Below are positions 33,519 through 42,530 of a DNA stretch of 64,000 nucleotides, piece by piece. The notes under the pieces are model-generated. The model worked only from the letters and a program-made list of their open reading frames with translations. It made no database searches and had not been told where the DNA came from. Made by a program: the position numbers and the translations under genes. Origin of the DNA: Psychrobium sp051201665 (GTDB taxonomy: Bacteria > Pseudomonadota > Gammaproteobacteria > Enterobacterales > Psychrobiaceae); assembly GCF_051201665.1 (NCBI RefSeq), contig NZ_CP179210.1, forward strand, positions 3,658,001 to 3,722,000, written 5' to 3'. The number at the start of each line of letters is the position of its first letter. Position 1 is the stretch's first letter.

Positions 33519-33893
33519 ATGACAGAAATTAGTAAAACAGAATTTGAAGTGCTCGAAGCCATTTGGCAAGGTCACCCTGCAAGTGCTCAACAGATCATTG
33601 AGCGCTTGAATGAAACTAAGCCTTGGCACGAAAAAACCGTAAAGACTCTTCTCAATCGCATGGTGAAAAAAGAAGCCATAAACTTTGAAAAGGTTCAGCG
33701 TAGTTATTTTTATTCTCCGCTATTTGCTCGCGACGAATATACATTTAAAGAAAGCAAAAGCTTAATCGAGCGCATGTTTAGTGGCCGTTTAAGCCCATTA
33801 GTATCCCACTTTGTTAAAAGTGATGAACTGACAAAAGACGATATTAGTGAATTAAAAGAACTTATAAATCAATGGGAAAAAGACAATGGCTAG
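33519..33893 (+). CDS. BlaI/MecI/CopY family transcriptional repressor
   Basis: A 124-residue winged-helix repressor. ISKTEFEVLEAIW at the start and HPASAQQIIERLNETKPWHEKTVKTLLNRMVKKEAINFEK (helix-turn-helix plus wing) are diagnostic; the C-terminal helices dimerise. In the family, release occurs when a membrane metalloprotease cleaves or inactivates the repressor. The next gene encodes such a protease and overlaps by 8 bp. Operators are visible upstream. Confidence 0.93.
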   Translation: MTEISKTEFEVLEAIWQGHPASAQQIIERLNETKPWHEKTVKTLLNRMVKKEAINFEKVQRSYFYSPLFARDEYTFKESKSLIERMFSGRLSPLVSHFVKSDELTKDDISELKELINQWEKDNG

Positions 33894-35100
33894 TTGGATT
33901 TTATCACAGCAATGGTTATTGAGTGTCGTCGTTATTTTACTGATGTTCAACGAACGACATACCAGTAAATATCTCGGTGGCGCAATGAGCTATTTGCTGT
34001 GGTTAATGATCCCTATTGCCATTGCAGTCAATTCTTTCTCTTCGTATCTGGCAATTGGCAACGACAGCCAAATTAGCCGCTATATTGTGAGTTTAAATTC
34101 ACAAAGTGCGCAAATGGGCGAGATTATTACGTGGCAATTAATGTGGGCTTTTGGTGCAATAATCGTCGCGTTAGCAAGCATTCATTCAACATTTCGAAAT
34201 CGCTTTAAACTCGATTTAATAGCGATTAAGCAAGAGCAGTTGCCTATTTCATTGCCTAAATCACTACACGCTTTTCACAACGCAGAAGTCTCAGGGCCAA
34301 TGCTCATTGGCGTACTAACGCCAAAGCTCGTGTTACCGAGTGATTTTAACCGGCTCTACAACCGCAAACAGCAACAGCTAATTATCCAACACGAACTGTG
34401 CCATTACAGCCGTAAAGATAACCTAATGAATCTATTAGCAATGATAATCTTAAGCTGCTGTTGGTTTAATCCATTGGTTTGGTTGGGTTACCGCAATTTT
34501 CGAAAAAGTCAGGAAATTGCTTGTGACAGTTATGTATTACAACAAAAAAGCACTAACGACCGCCTTGAATATAGCAAAGCCTTGGTTCATTGCGCTCAAA
34601 GTGCCCAACATCGTCTATGTATCGATACCAACTACACTCAAAGGAATATTATGTTTAAACGAATCAATATGCTAAAAGATCACAGTACTGTGAATCGTCC
34701 AGCTCAACTCATTGCGGGTCTATTTGCTGGGCTATTTATGACAAGTATTGCGTTTGCGAATCCACCAACACCAAAAGGTGCAACCGAATCAGCGAAACCA
34801 GAAATTCGTATTCAACCACGTTATCCAATTGCGGCTGCAAAAGGCGGTATTGCCGGTTCCGTGGTTTTAAAATTTGATATTATGCCTGCGGGTAACGTGA
34901 TGAATATTTCAGTTGTGAAATCGGTACCTGAAGGTATTTTTGATAAAGAAAGTCGCCGTGCATTAAAACAATGGAAATACAAAGCAAGTGCGAATGGCAC
35001 AAAAGACGCTCATGTCCAACTTGATTTTCAGCTCGATGACAACAGTAAAAAGCCATTAAATCTGATGGATGACATCGAAAAAATCGACGTTACCCAATAG
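33886..35100 (+). CDS. BlaR1-like M56 metalloprotease with TonB C-terminal domain
   Basis: A 404-residue membrane protease. Several hydrophobic helices precede and follow the zinc site HELCH (about 166-170, HExxH) with the family's SQEIACDSYVL (about 205-215, downstream Glu ligand). After the last helix near residue 290 comes a periplasmic TonB-type domain (about 300-400: RYPIAAAKGGIAGSVVLKFDI, SRRALKQWKYKA) instead of the penicillin-binding sensor of BlaR1. The stimulus is therefore probably not a beta-lactam but an envelope cue. Its terminator hairpin has apparently been split by a MITE. Confidence 0.88.
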   Translation: MASWILSQQWLLSVVVILLMFNERHTSKYLGGAMSYLLWLMIPIAIAVNSFSSYLAIGNDSQISRYIVSLNSQSAQMGEIITWQLMWAFGAIIVALASIHSTFRNRFKLDLIAIKQEQLPISLPKSLHAFHNAEVSGPMLIGVLTPKLVLPSDFNRLYNRKQQQLIIQHELCHYSRKDNLMNLLAMIILSCCWFNPLVWLGYRNFRKSQEIACDSYVLQQKSTNDRLEYSKALVHCAQSAQHRLCIDTNYTQRNIMFKRINMLKDHSTVNRPAQLIAGLFAGLFMTSIAFANPPTPKGATESAKPEIRIQPRYPIAAAKGGIAGSVVLKFDIMPAGNVMNISVVKSVPEGIFDKESRRALKQWKYKASANGTKDAHVQLDFQLDDNSKKPLNLMDDIEKIDVTQ

Positions 35101-35117
35101 AATAATTAGCCCGATTA

Positions 35118-35477
35118 GGGTCTGTTGATCTTTGCAGTTCAAATTTTGTTCCATCCAAAAGGATTGTGGGCACATGTTCATTGTTCCAGACTGAGCATAA
35201 GCACCCACATCCCTGTGGGCGAGGCATGAGGATTGATGCTGGGTTTACCCCAGTGAATGACGAATAACGCGGCACAAAATACTTTTAGGTGAATCCTACG
35301 GACAGCATTTGTTTGTTATTTATACGGCGTTTTCGCCTATTCGTGTATTGCTACAGGGATGTAGCTCATTAGGATAATGCAGGAGCTATTATCGAGCCAG
35401 CTACACAACATAGGCTCTGCCTTGTAGAAACCTCAAACAAATTGCTGTAAAAATGAACTCAAAAGATCAACAGACCC
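35118..35477. mobile_element. 360-bp MITE with IS5-type ends
   Basis: GGGTCTGTTGATCTTT (35118-35133) is exactly repeated in reverse at 35462-35477. No transposase is inside; instead it contains short palindromes (CCCACA-tccc-TGTGGG, CTACA-ggga-TGTAG). The ends resemble those of the IS5-type element at 22527-23402, a possible source of transposase in trans. TAGCCCGA (35107-35114) and TCGGGCTA (35486-35493) flank it and look like the two halves of one hairpin. Confidence 0.75.
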
Positions 35478-35510
35478 TAATATCGTCGGGCTATTCATAA
35501 TAGCAATCTT

Positions 35511-36365
35511 TTAATGCAGAGCTCGTACTCGTAAAAAACTGGCGAAACGCGGCTTCCCTTTTTTGGTAAGACCATAATACTGATAGGTAACCAGAGAGCC
35601 AATCGGTGGTGGGTTCTGCCTGAGTTCATCACTCAGCCCTGAGCCCAATTTAAACTGAATACCACTGCTCGTTTCCATCAACATAGCGCCAAGCATTCCT
35701 TGATATTTTCCTCGACCTTCAATGTGTGCAATAACACGTGCTTCTGCGTCATATACTTTCTTTAGTTTTAATAACCTCTTACTGCGCTTGTGCTGATAAG
35801 TCGCTTGTTTATGGTGCAGCATAAGGCCTTCACCTTGTTTGGCTTCAATCTCATCTAGCCATAGATGCAGCTGGCGTTTATTGAGCAGCTTTTTTTGCTC
35901 GATTAGGGATAAAAAGGGAGAAGAGCTATCTTTGATAATCCGCTGCAATAGGCCATAGCGTTCAGAAAATACTCTTGAAGATTCAGGCAAATCAAAAACC
36001 TGAAAGGTCACCGATTTCCATTTAATTTCATCTGCCATGTTGCGACGAACAATTGCAGACACTTCATCAAATCGATTTCTAGCAATCCACAACTCACCAT
36101 CAAGAGCCTGTTTAGGGAACCCGTCTGTAAACCAAATTGGCGCGTTAATAATATGTCCTCCTCGTGTAATTAAATGGTGTCCATTCCAACGTGCTCTAAC
36201 ACCATCGAGTTTTTCACTCACAAGATAATCACTAACAACGATATTCGTTTGATAACGACTCGCTAATTGAATATCGGGTTTATGCGGCAGTTTTTCTAAC
36301 GCCAAACCTAAACTCGATAACAAAATACATACAATAAAAACACTGATTTTAATGGTATACCTCAT
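35511..36365 (-). CDS. Periplasmic ATP-dependent DNA ligase (LigE type)
   Basis: A 284-residue minimal ATP-dependent ligase with a signal peptide (MRYTIKISVFIVCILLSSLGLAL). Nucleotidyltransferase motif I is SEKLDGVRAR (Lys about 52), motif III DGELWIARNRFDEVS, motif IV GEGLMLHHK and motif V RLLKLKKVYDAEA. A C-terminal OB domain ends with GSLVTYQYYGLTKKGKPRFASFLRVR. Such Lig E enzymes seal nicks and are thought to work in the periplasm, perhaps on DNA during uptake. Active residues are all present. A decayed paralogue lies at 28205-28811. Confidence 0.92.
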   Translation of the reverse strand: MRYTIKISVFIVCILLSSLGLALEKLPHKPDIQLASRYQTNIVVSDYLVSEKLDGVRARWNGHHLITRGGHIINAPIWFTDGFPKQALDGELWIARNRFDEVSAIVRRNMADEIKWKSVTFQVFDLPESSRVFSERYGLLQRIIKDSSSPFLSLIEQKKLLNKRQLHLWLDEIEAKQGEGLMLHHKQATYQHKRSKRLLKLKKVYDAEARVIAHIEGRGKYQGMLGAMLMETSSGIQFKLGSGLSDELRQNPPPIGSLVTYQYYGLTKKGKPRFASFLRVRALH

Positions 36366-36543
36366 GCATTTTTCTCCGTAGTTTTTTGAAGATGCATTTG
36401 AGTATAGATGACGGTAAACAACAGTAATGAAATATTCAGAAGCAGTAATTTCATTCTGGCCTTCTGTTTTAATCGATATTTTCCATAAATCACAACTCCT
36501 TCATCTTTTTTCCCCGTTTGGGCATGTATTTGAAAGGCACTCC

Positions 36544-36569
36544 AGTAAGGTGTTTCGATACACCTTACT
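36544..36569. other. Perfect 10-bp hairpin in the serine hydrolase leader
   Basis: AGTAAGGTGT-ttcgat-ACACCTTACT lies 33 bp before the ATG at 36602. It is not followed by T on the plus strand, so it may be an operator or mRNA-stabilising stem. Confidence 0.5.
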
Positions 36570-36601
36570 AATATTTATGAAAATACCAAGGACAATAAAC
36601 A

Positions 36602-38265
36602 ATGAGTCACACTCTTAAAATACTAGCGCTATGTTTGCTACCTTTTGGCCAATCAATGGCTCAATCGTCAGTAAATCAATTATCACAAAAGTCGTTAAAT
36701 GAAGAAGGATGTATAACGTCTGATTCGTCATCAACTAACCAACACTCGACCTTAAACAACTTGCGAAAACAGGTTCAATTTATCAATGCTAACAACACAA
36801 CGTTTTCGATTGAACAGCGCATGAAAGCATTGAACATTAGCGCTGTTTCTATTGCTGTCATTAAGTATAATAAAATCGATGGGAGCCCCGCTCATGGTGT
36901 TACCACTGCGGACACTTCAGCAGCAACAAACTGTCATACCGTATTTCAAGCAGCGTCAATCTCAAAACCTATCGCCATGATGGGGGTATTAAATATGGCT
37001 GAAAAAGGGGTTATTGACCTTGATAAGAACATTCAAAGTTACCTAACAGATTTTCAACTACCTCAAGGCAAACAAACATCAGATAACCCTGTCACTTTTA
37101 GAAATATCCTCAACCATACTTCTGGCCTTAACTCAGGTGGTTATACCAATTGCATTAAGTACGTGATCTTGTTGTGCGTAGAGAAAATCAGCTAAAACAA
37201 GGCGCTCGATTGACTAATAGCTGGCTATTAGGATTGAGAGCAACGCCATTTTAGTTAATTTTAACAAGTACAAGTGGGCAAGTATTTAATGCAATTGGTA
37301 TTACTGGGGATATGATCAAGGTGAAACGATGCCCAGTGTTCTAGACATAGTAAGAGGTATTAAACCAACAAACTCCGACGCGTTAGCCGTACTTGTACCA
37401 CCAGCGAGTCAATTAAGATATTCAGGTGCAGGATACACGTTAGCTGAACTTGCAATGCAAGATATTTTTAAACTTCCATTTGAACAAATTACGCAGCAAT
37501 GGTTATTTACTCCCAGCGGTATGGAAACGGCAGATTTCACTCAGCCTGTTAACCCGCAAAAGCATCAATCAATTGCTCAAGGCCACAAAGACGACGGCAC
37601 GACGGTAAAAGGCGGATGGCGTAATCACCCCGAACAAGCAGCCGCCGGATTATGGACAAATGCCAATGATCTCGCACTGTTTCTTTCTGAAATCGGTAAA
37701 GGGTATCGCGGCAACAGCAAGGTATTTTCTAAAGGTGTAATAGATGAATTATTTAATCAAGAAATAGAAAACCATTTTTACGGGTTTCGCACATTAGCCA
37801 CTGGCGACAACCTGGCTATTGCTCATTATGGCGGCACACAAGGCTATCGAAGCGCGATGGTATTAGATGTAACAACAGGCAACGGCGCTGTTGTACTAAC
37901 TAATTCCAACAATGGCTCATTATTAACTGGCGATATTCTTCGTTCAGTAGCAAAGCACTATCAATGGCCGTATCTTAACGCGACATTTTTTAACCAGATA
38001 ATTGTCGATAAAACTGCCCTACAGTCTTTTATTGGTCAATATGAGTTCAAAAAAAAACTGGAAAATAGATGTCATTTACAACGAGCACACCAATAAAATC
38101 TCTATTATCTTTCCTAACAAAGATAACTACCCGCTAACAGCAACTGACAAAGCAACTCACCATTTCATCCATGAAGATACAGGTGTGGAAGCTGAGTTTG
38201 AAACAATAAACAACATCGTCAAAATTAAGCTGTACGGCCAAGTGGGCACTAAAGTCTCTAAATAA
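36602..38265 (+). pseudogene. Exported serine hydrolase (beta-lactamase/esterase family), broken twice
   Basis: Signal peptide MSHTLKILALCLLPFGQSMAQ, then a class C beta-lactamase-like fold: catalytic Ser in AASISKPIAM (SxxK), LNHTSGLNS, then Y-S-G in LRYSGAGYTLAELAM, and HYGGTQGYRS near the end (the H/K-T-G equivalent). The frame is cut at 37141 by a 157-bp MITE. Excising it with one TTA copy gives NSGGYWGYDQGETMPSVLD without loss. A second break lies at the A9 run 38049-38057: with eight A the frame continues KNWKIDVIYNEHTNKISI to the stop at 38265. Likely an inactive peptidase or esterase. Confidence 0.85.
37141..37303. mobile_element. 157-bp MITE with TTA duplication
   Basis: TACCAATTGCATTAA (37144-37158) and TTAATGCAATTGGTA (37286-37300) are perfect 15-bp inverted ends. 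TTA at 37141-37143 and 37301-37303 is the target duplication, proven by the restored hydrolase reading frame when one copy plus the element is removed. No coding capacity. A partial copy is at 39573-39613. Confidence 0.9.
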
Positions 38266-38384
38266 AGTAACAGGCATGAATCAACACAACATGATTCATG
38301 CTCTACTCTACAAAAAATACAATTATTTGGATTCTTCAGTTCTGCTACACTAGTCCTGCGAATATTAAGAAGAAGACATAATCT

Positions 38385-39194
38385 ATGCAGCGCCCGCCAC
38401 TCAAACAAGCAAAAAGTATCGACAACGTATTTAATAGCGCTTACTGGCACCTCAACCAACAAGATTTTACCATTGGCGAAATTCGCACCAAGCTCACCCG
38501 TAAAACTGAAAATGTTGAGTGGATAGAAACGGTTCTTGCTCATCTCATTGAACACAAATACTTAAAAAGTGATCTCGAGTTTGCAATACGTTTTTGCGAA
38601 TCTGCCTTTAGTAACGACACCGGTGTAAGCGCAATTCAACGTAAATTAAAAAAGCGTGGCATTGCTTCTAATGATATTGAGACAGCCCTTGAGCAGGTTA
38701 TCGATGAAGAAGAGGTAGATTTTAATGAAATGGCCAGTAATAGATTACAGTCTCGATTCATGTCTTTTGATGGGATCTGTCGAGAAAAATTATACGCTCA
38801 AATGAATACCCGTGGCTTCTCCCGCGCTCAAATAGACTACGCGCTATCCCAGCATCCAGAACAGGACTCTTTGCGAAGTAAAATGGCCATCAAAGCTGAC
38901 AAAGCCGAGCTATCTATCGAGATCATAAAACTATATCGCAAAGGAAAAGGGCAAACACTGATCCGTAACGAGCTTAAGCAACGCTCGATTGATATTAGTG
39001 AATTTGAAGAAACGCTTTACCAACTTGAACTCGCAGGTGACATCGATTTTTACCAAAGCTGCAAAGAACAACTGGCTAAAAAACGTTATGACTTAACAGA
39101 TTTCAAAGACAAATCAAAAGCTTATGCGTATCTATCTCGAAAAGGATTTACCAGCGATGAGATCAAAGAAACGCTCTCACCAGCGTCAGATTAG
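38385..39194 (+). CDS. Long RecX family protein
   Basis: A 269-residue all-helical protein built of RecX-type three-helix repeats: AYWHLNQQDFTIGEIRTKL, AIRFCESAFSNDTGVSAIQRKLKKRGI, CREKLYAQMNTRGFSRAQIDYAL and a last KAYAYLSRKGFTSDEIKETL. Standard RecX has about 150-165 residues and three repeats; this one has about six, with charged linkers. RecX binds RecA filaments and limits their growth. Since recA is not adjacent, it may be a second RecX or a different regulator. A promoter and the hydrolase terminator must share 38266-38384. Confidence 0.75.
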   Translation: MQRPPLKQAKSIDNVFNSAYWHLNQQDFTIGEIRTKLTRKTENVEWIETVLAHLIEHKYLKSDLEFAIRFCESAFSNDTGVSAIQRKLKKRGIASNDIETALEQVIDEEEVDFNEMASNRLQSRFMSFDGICREKLYAQMNTRGFSRAQIDYALSQHPEQDSLRSKMAIKADKAELSIEIIKLYRKGKGQTLIRNELKQRSIDISEFEETLYQLELAGDIDFYQSCKEQLAKKRYDLTDFKDKSKAYAYLSRKGFTSDEIKETLSPASD

Positions 39195-39226
39195 TTACCT
39201 AACGCCAGTGCAATTAAATCATAGGA

Positions 39227-39572
39227 TTAGCCAAGTTCAACAACTATTTTATCCAATCGACGTAATCGCGTTTCTTCTTTCTTGGCGTCATTAATGGCTA
39301 TCGCAAACTCTTTTTTATGGGAATAACTCAACTTTTCCCAGTTACTCAAACCAGCATCAGTTTCAGCAAGCCGCTCAGCTAAAATTGCCGGAATTTCAAT
39401 TTCTCTAGGCGCGTCATCAAACACCAAGGTTATTTCAACATCATTATCGACATTGACGGCAGAAGCTTCTAGATGACTTTTTCTAAAGGGCACAAAAACC
39501 TTGCCTTTCATTGGCGATATTGTGCTGCGATATTCATACCCATTAAGCTTAACCACTACCGGTGCTCTAACC
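39227..39572 (-). pseudogene. DUF1905/YdeI-like protein, 5' end removed by a MITE
   Basis: The frame (ATG at 39556, in frame back to VRAPVVVKLNGYEYRSTI at the edge of the MITE) corresponds to the second half of the DUF1905 domain followed by the YdeI-type helical end (LSYSHKKEFAIAINDAKKEETRLRRLDKI). Intact relatives have about 35-40 more N-terminal residues. The missing part is replaced exactly at TTA 39573 by a MITE end. Expression is doubtful. Confidence 0.7.
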
Positions 39573-39613
39573 TTATACCAATTGCATTAAATATTTGCCC
39601 ACTTGTACTTGTT
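39573..39613. repeat. Partial copy of the TTA-type MITE
   Basis: TTA plus TACCAATTGCATTAA and the next 23 bases match the right end of the 37141-37303 element in reverse. The match ends at 39613, one base before the IS3 element, which therefore truncated this MITE copy. Confidence 0.85.
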
Positions 39614-39617
39614 CTGG

Positions 39618-40430
39618 TCAAGTCCAACCGGACACTTTCCTAAAGGAATGTTCAAATTCATTGGGCGACTGATCAGCATTAGCTGAATGCAGTCGCTCAA
39701 CATTATAATATTTCATGTACCTAGCAACATCGTCTCGCATATGTTTACGGGTTGGCTGCGGCACCTTAAACAACCAATCGTGTTTTAAACGACCAAAGAA
39801 CCGCTCGACAACGGCATTATCCCAGCACGCTCCAACATCCCCCATACTAGCTCGACACCCAAGACGATCCAGTAAGTTCCTAAAGCCAGCGCTCGTATAT
39901 TGAGAGCCTCGATCGCTATGGAACACCACGCCTTTTGGTGGCTTACGCAAGTTATGAGCTTTTATCAAAGCCTTTTCGACTAAGTCACGAGTCATACGTT
40001 TTGATATGTACCAGCCAACGATACGCCGCGAATACAAGTCCATGACAATCGCTAAATATAGCCAACCTTCACCAGTTTTTAAGTAACTCACATCACCAGC
40101 CCACACTTGATTTGGTGCTACTGGATTAAAGTTCATATTTAATAAGTTATCTGCTACAGCATCACTATGTTTTCGCTTAGTGGTCACCTTGTAGGCGATA
40201 CGCTGAGTGACAACAAGTTTAAGCCGAGCCATCAGTTTAATCGTACGATAACGGGTTATTTCAAAGCCTTCTTTACGTAGCGCTTTAGCAAGCTCTCGAC
40301 TACCTAGGCTATTGCGACTCGCTTTGAATAAAGCCTTAGCTCGTCGATACAACCTTAATGTTTGAGCGCTAATTAATTCACCAGGCCTTTTTAACCAGAC
40401 GTAATAGGCAGATGAACTAACTTTCATCAC
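39618..40430 (-). CDS. IS3 family transposase OrfB
   Basis: The DDE integrase part: HTH_21 region at the start, then WAGDVSYLKTGEGWLYLAIVMDLYSRRIVGW (first Asp), FHSDRGSQYTSAGFRNLL (second Asp) and NAVVERFFGRLKHDW (Glu). The reading frame extends upstream to about 40485 as RNEVRYSFIRELDAKYPVSVACKVMK, in a different phase from orfA. This fits the usual -1 frameshift (at GCGAAAGAAATG) that makes the OrfAB transposase. Confidence 0.93.
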   Translation of the reverse strand: MMKVSSSAYYVWLKRPGELISAQTLRLYRRAKALFKASRNSLGSRELAKALRKEGFEITRYRTIKLMARLKLVVTQRIAYKVTTKRKHSDAVADNLLNMNFNPVAPNQVWAGDVSYLKTGEGWLYLAIVMDLYSRRIVGWYISKRMTRDLVEKALIKAHNLRKPPKGVVFHSDRGSQYTSAGFRNLLDRLGCRASMGDVGACWDNAVVERFFGRLKHDWLFKVPQPTRKHMRDDVARYMKYYNVERLHSANADQSPNEFEHSFRKVSGWT

Positions 40431-40486
40431 TTTACAGGCAACTGATACTGGATATTTAGCATCAAGTTCTCTGATAAATGAATATC

Positions 40487-40780
40487 TTACTTCATTTCTT
40501 TCGCGAAGAAGGCTGAAGCCTTTTTTAGGATCTCACGCTCCATTTGTAAGCGTTTATTCTCTTTTCTTAGCTGAATTAACTCAGCCCGTTCATCATTAGA
40601 TAACGTATCGCCTTGCGCTTGTTTCTTATGCTTAGCGACCCAGTTATAAAGTATTTTATCTGTAATACCCAGTGATGCAGCGGCTTGCACGATCGTGTAG
40701 CCTTGTTCAATCACTAACGCCACAGCTTCTTGCTTAAACTCTACTGGATAATGTTTATTTGTTCGTTTAGTCATATTCAC
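40487..40780 (-). CDS. IS3 family OrfA (helix-turn-helix)
   Basis: A 97-residue protein with a DNA-binding HTH (YPVEFKQEAVALVIEQGYTIVQAAASLGITDKILYNWV) and a leucine zipper-like coiled coil (RAELIQLRKENKRLQMEREILKKASAFFAKE). Both are standard for OrfA. It is the first gene of the IS3 element and intact. Confidence 0.93.
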   Translation of the reverse strand: MNMTKRTNKHYPVEFKQEAVALVIEQGYTIVQAAASLGITDKILYNWVAKHKKQAQGDTLSNDERAELIQLRKENKRLQMEREILKKASAFFAKEMK

Positions 40781-40831
40781 TTCAATAACGGGATTATAAT
40801 CCTTTATTGAAGTGTCCGGCTAATTCAACCA

Positions 40832-41275
40832 CAACAAAGTATCATAAGCTAATCTAATAATTTTACATATCTCGACAAAAAAATACTCGCATTTGTATTT
40901 CTTTGCTGAATGTACATTAAGGAATATTCCATCCCCAAAAATAATGGAGTTAATTGAAAGGTTATTGCCAAATAACGGACATTTGATTTCCGCAGCCCTT
41001 GTAATAACCGTTATAGATTTTTTCTCAACAAAAACCTTAATCAGGTAACGACCTTAGTGACTTTCGATAACGCTTTATCTAATTCCATAATCGTTTAAAA
41101 CCTAATTTTAAATAATTAACCCAATCGAAAACAACAGAAAACTTGACATAACAAGCGTCAGCAAACAATGCAGCTCTTGTTATTTACCGCGCTAAAGAAT
41201 GCCTAACTTAGTCAAAATTCGCATTTGTGTTGTAGATAATTGAGATTCATTAAAGCGGTAAACTAGCAAACCAAA
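40832..41275. other. Intergenic region right of IS3
   Basis: About 440 AT-rich bases without a coding frame, repeat or RNA signal that I can support. It ends at the Zur-type site before the CobW gene. Confidence 0.5.
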
Positions 41276-41297
41276 TTGTTACGTTATAACATTACAA
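41276..41297. promoter_or_regulatory. Candidate Zur box
   Basis: TTGTTACGTTATAACATTACAA is an imperfect palindrome centred on GTTATAAC and close to the gammaproteobacterial Zur motif GnAATGTTATAACATTnC. It lies 27 bp before the GTG start of the CobW gene, so Zur would block the promoter when zinc is sufficient. Confidence 0.7.
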
Positions 41298-41324
41298 GTA
41301 TTAAAATAATGAGATAATAGCATC

Positions 41325-42530
41325 GTGAATAATCCCAAATTACCTGTTACCGTCCTATCCGGATTTTTAGGTGCAGGAAAAACAACCGTATTGAGCCATA
41401 TTCTGAATAATCGCGAAGGTAAAAAAGTCGCCGTTATTGTTAATGATATGAGTGAAATTAACATTGATTCTGCCACTATCAAAAATGAGGTATCTCTCAA
41501 TCGTAGCGATGAAAAGCTGGTTGAGATGAGCAATGGCTGTATCTGCTGCACCCTGCGTGAAGATCTTCTGCTAGAAGTCGAGAAACTCGCAAAAGAGGGG
41601 CGATTTGATTATTTAGTCATTGAGTCAACAGGAATTTCAGAACCTCTCCCCGTCGCTGAAACCTTCACTTTTACCGACGAGGACGGCGTGTCCTTATCTG
41701 ACATCGCCACATTAGACACCATGGTAACGGTGGTTGATGCCGTTAACTTTTTAAAAGATTACGACCAAGCGAAATACTTACAAGAGACGGGGGAATCTCT
41801 TGGCGAGGAAGATGAGCGCAGCGTGGCTGACTTACTTATTGACCAAGTTGAATTTGCAGACGTTATTCTCATTAGTAAAACGGATTTAGTTCAAGCCAGT
41901 GAATTAGAGCGTTTAAAGGCCATTATCAAAGTGCTCAACACCCATGCCAAAGTAATAAAAATTACAAACGGCAATGTCGATATTGATGCCGTGTTAAATA
42001 CCAAACTATTCGATTTTCAGCGTGCAGAACAAGCCCCGGGATGGCTTAAAGAAATGCGTGGCGAGCACATACCTGAAACCGAAGAATATGGCATTGCCAG
42101 TTTTAACTACATGGCGAGACGCCCTTTTAATCCAGAAAAGTTCTATCAATTTCTTCATGGCACAGAACAGTTTGGCAAACTTATTCGTTCCAAAGGCTAC
42201 TTCTGGCTAGCAACACGCCCTCACTTTTGTGGTCAATGGAGCCAAGCTGGTGGAATTGCTCGTTACGGTTTTGCAGGTATGTTTTGGAAAGCGATTCCCA
42301 AGAAAGACTGGCCAACCAATGATGAATCTCTTAAAGAGATCGAAAAACAATGGGTAGAGCCCTTTGGGGACATGCGCCAAGAACTAGTCTTTATTGGCCA
42401 AAACCTAGATAAACCAGCAATGATCAACGCATTAAATAGCTGTTTACTATCAGAAGACGAACTACTACGTGGCAAAGATTATTGGGTAACCCTTAATGAC
42501 CCATTTCCAACTTGGGAGGAAAGCGCATGA
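41325..42530 (+). CDS. CobW/COG0523 family GTPase, likely zinc metallochaperone
   Basis: A 401-residue G3E GTPase. It has the Walker A loop SGFLGAGKTTVL (about 10-21), the metal-binding CICC (about 71-74) in NGCICCTLREDL, the ESTGISEPLPVAE switch, and a C-terminal CobW_C domain (RPFNPEKFYQFLHGT...). The COG0523 subgroup includes ZigA/YeiR/ZagA zinc chaperones that direct zinc when it is scarce. The Zur-type site and the coupled DUF1826 gene support a zinc role. GTG start with the next gene overlapping by ATGA. Confidence 0.88.
   Translation: MNNPKLPVTVLSGFLGAGKTTVLSHILNNREGKKVAVIVNDMSEINIDSATIKNEVSLNRSDEKLVEMSNGCICCTLREDLLLEVEKLAKEGRFDYLVIESTGISEPLPVAETFTFTDEDGVSLSDIATLDTMVTVVDAVNFLKDYDQAKYLQETGESLGEEDERSVADLLIDQVEFADVILISKTDLVQASELERLKAIIKVLNTHAKVIKITNGNVDIDAVLNTKLFDFQRAEQAPGWLKEMRGEHIPETEEYGIASFNYMARRPFNPEKFYQFLHGTEQFGKLIRSKGYFWLATRPHFCGQWSQAGGIARYGFAGMFWKAIPKKDWPTNDESLKEIEKQWVEPFGDMRQELVFIGQNLDKPAMINALNSCLLSEDELLRGKDYWVTLNDPFPTWEESA

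Larger units (their letters stand above)
39615..40831 (-). mobile_element. IS3 family insertion sequence
   Basis: Imperfect inverted ends (TGGT..A.T...CCGGACACTT at 39615 and its counterpart ending at 40831) bound orfA and orfB, 1217 bp. No matching target duplication was found and the flanking MITE is not continued on the right, so the left or right flank has been rearranged. Confidence 0.85.

Noticed and set aside
36602..38265. Active class C beta-lactamase under the BlaI-like repressor
   Set aside because: The gene is interrupted twice, lacks TACAnnTGTA operators upstream, and the M56 protein has no penicillin sensor.
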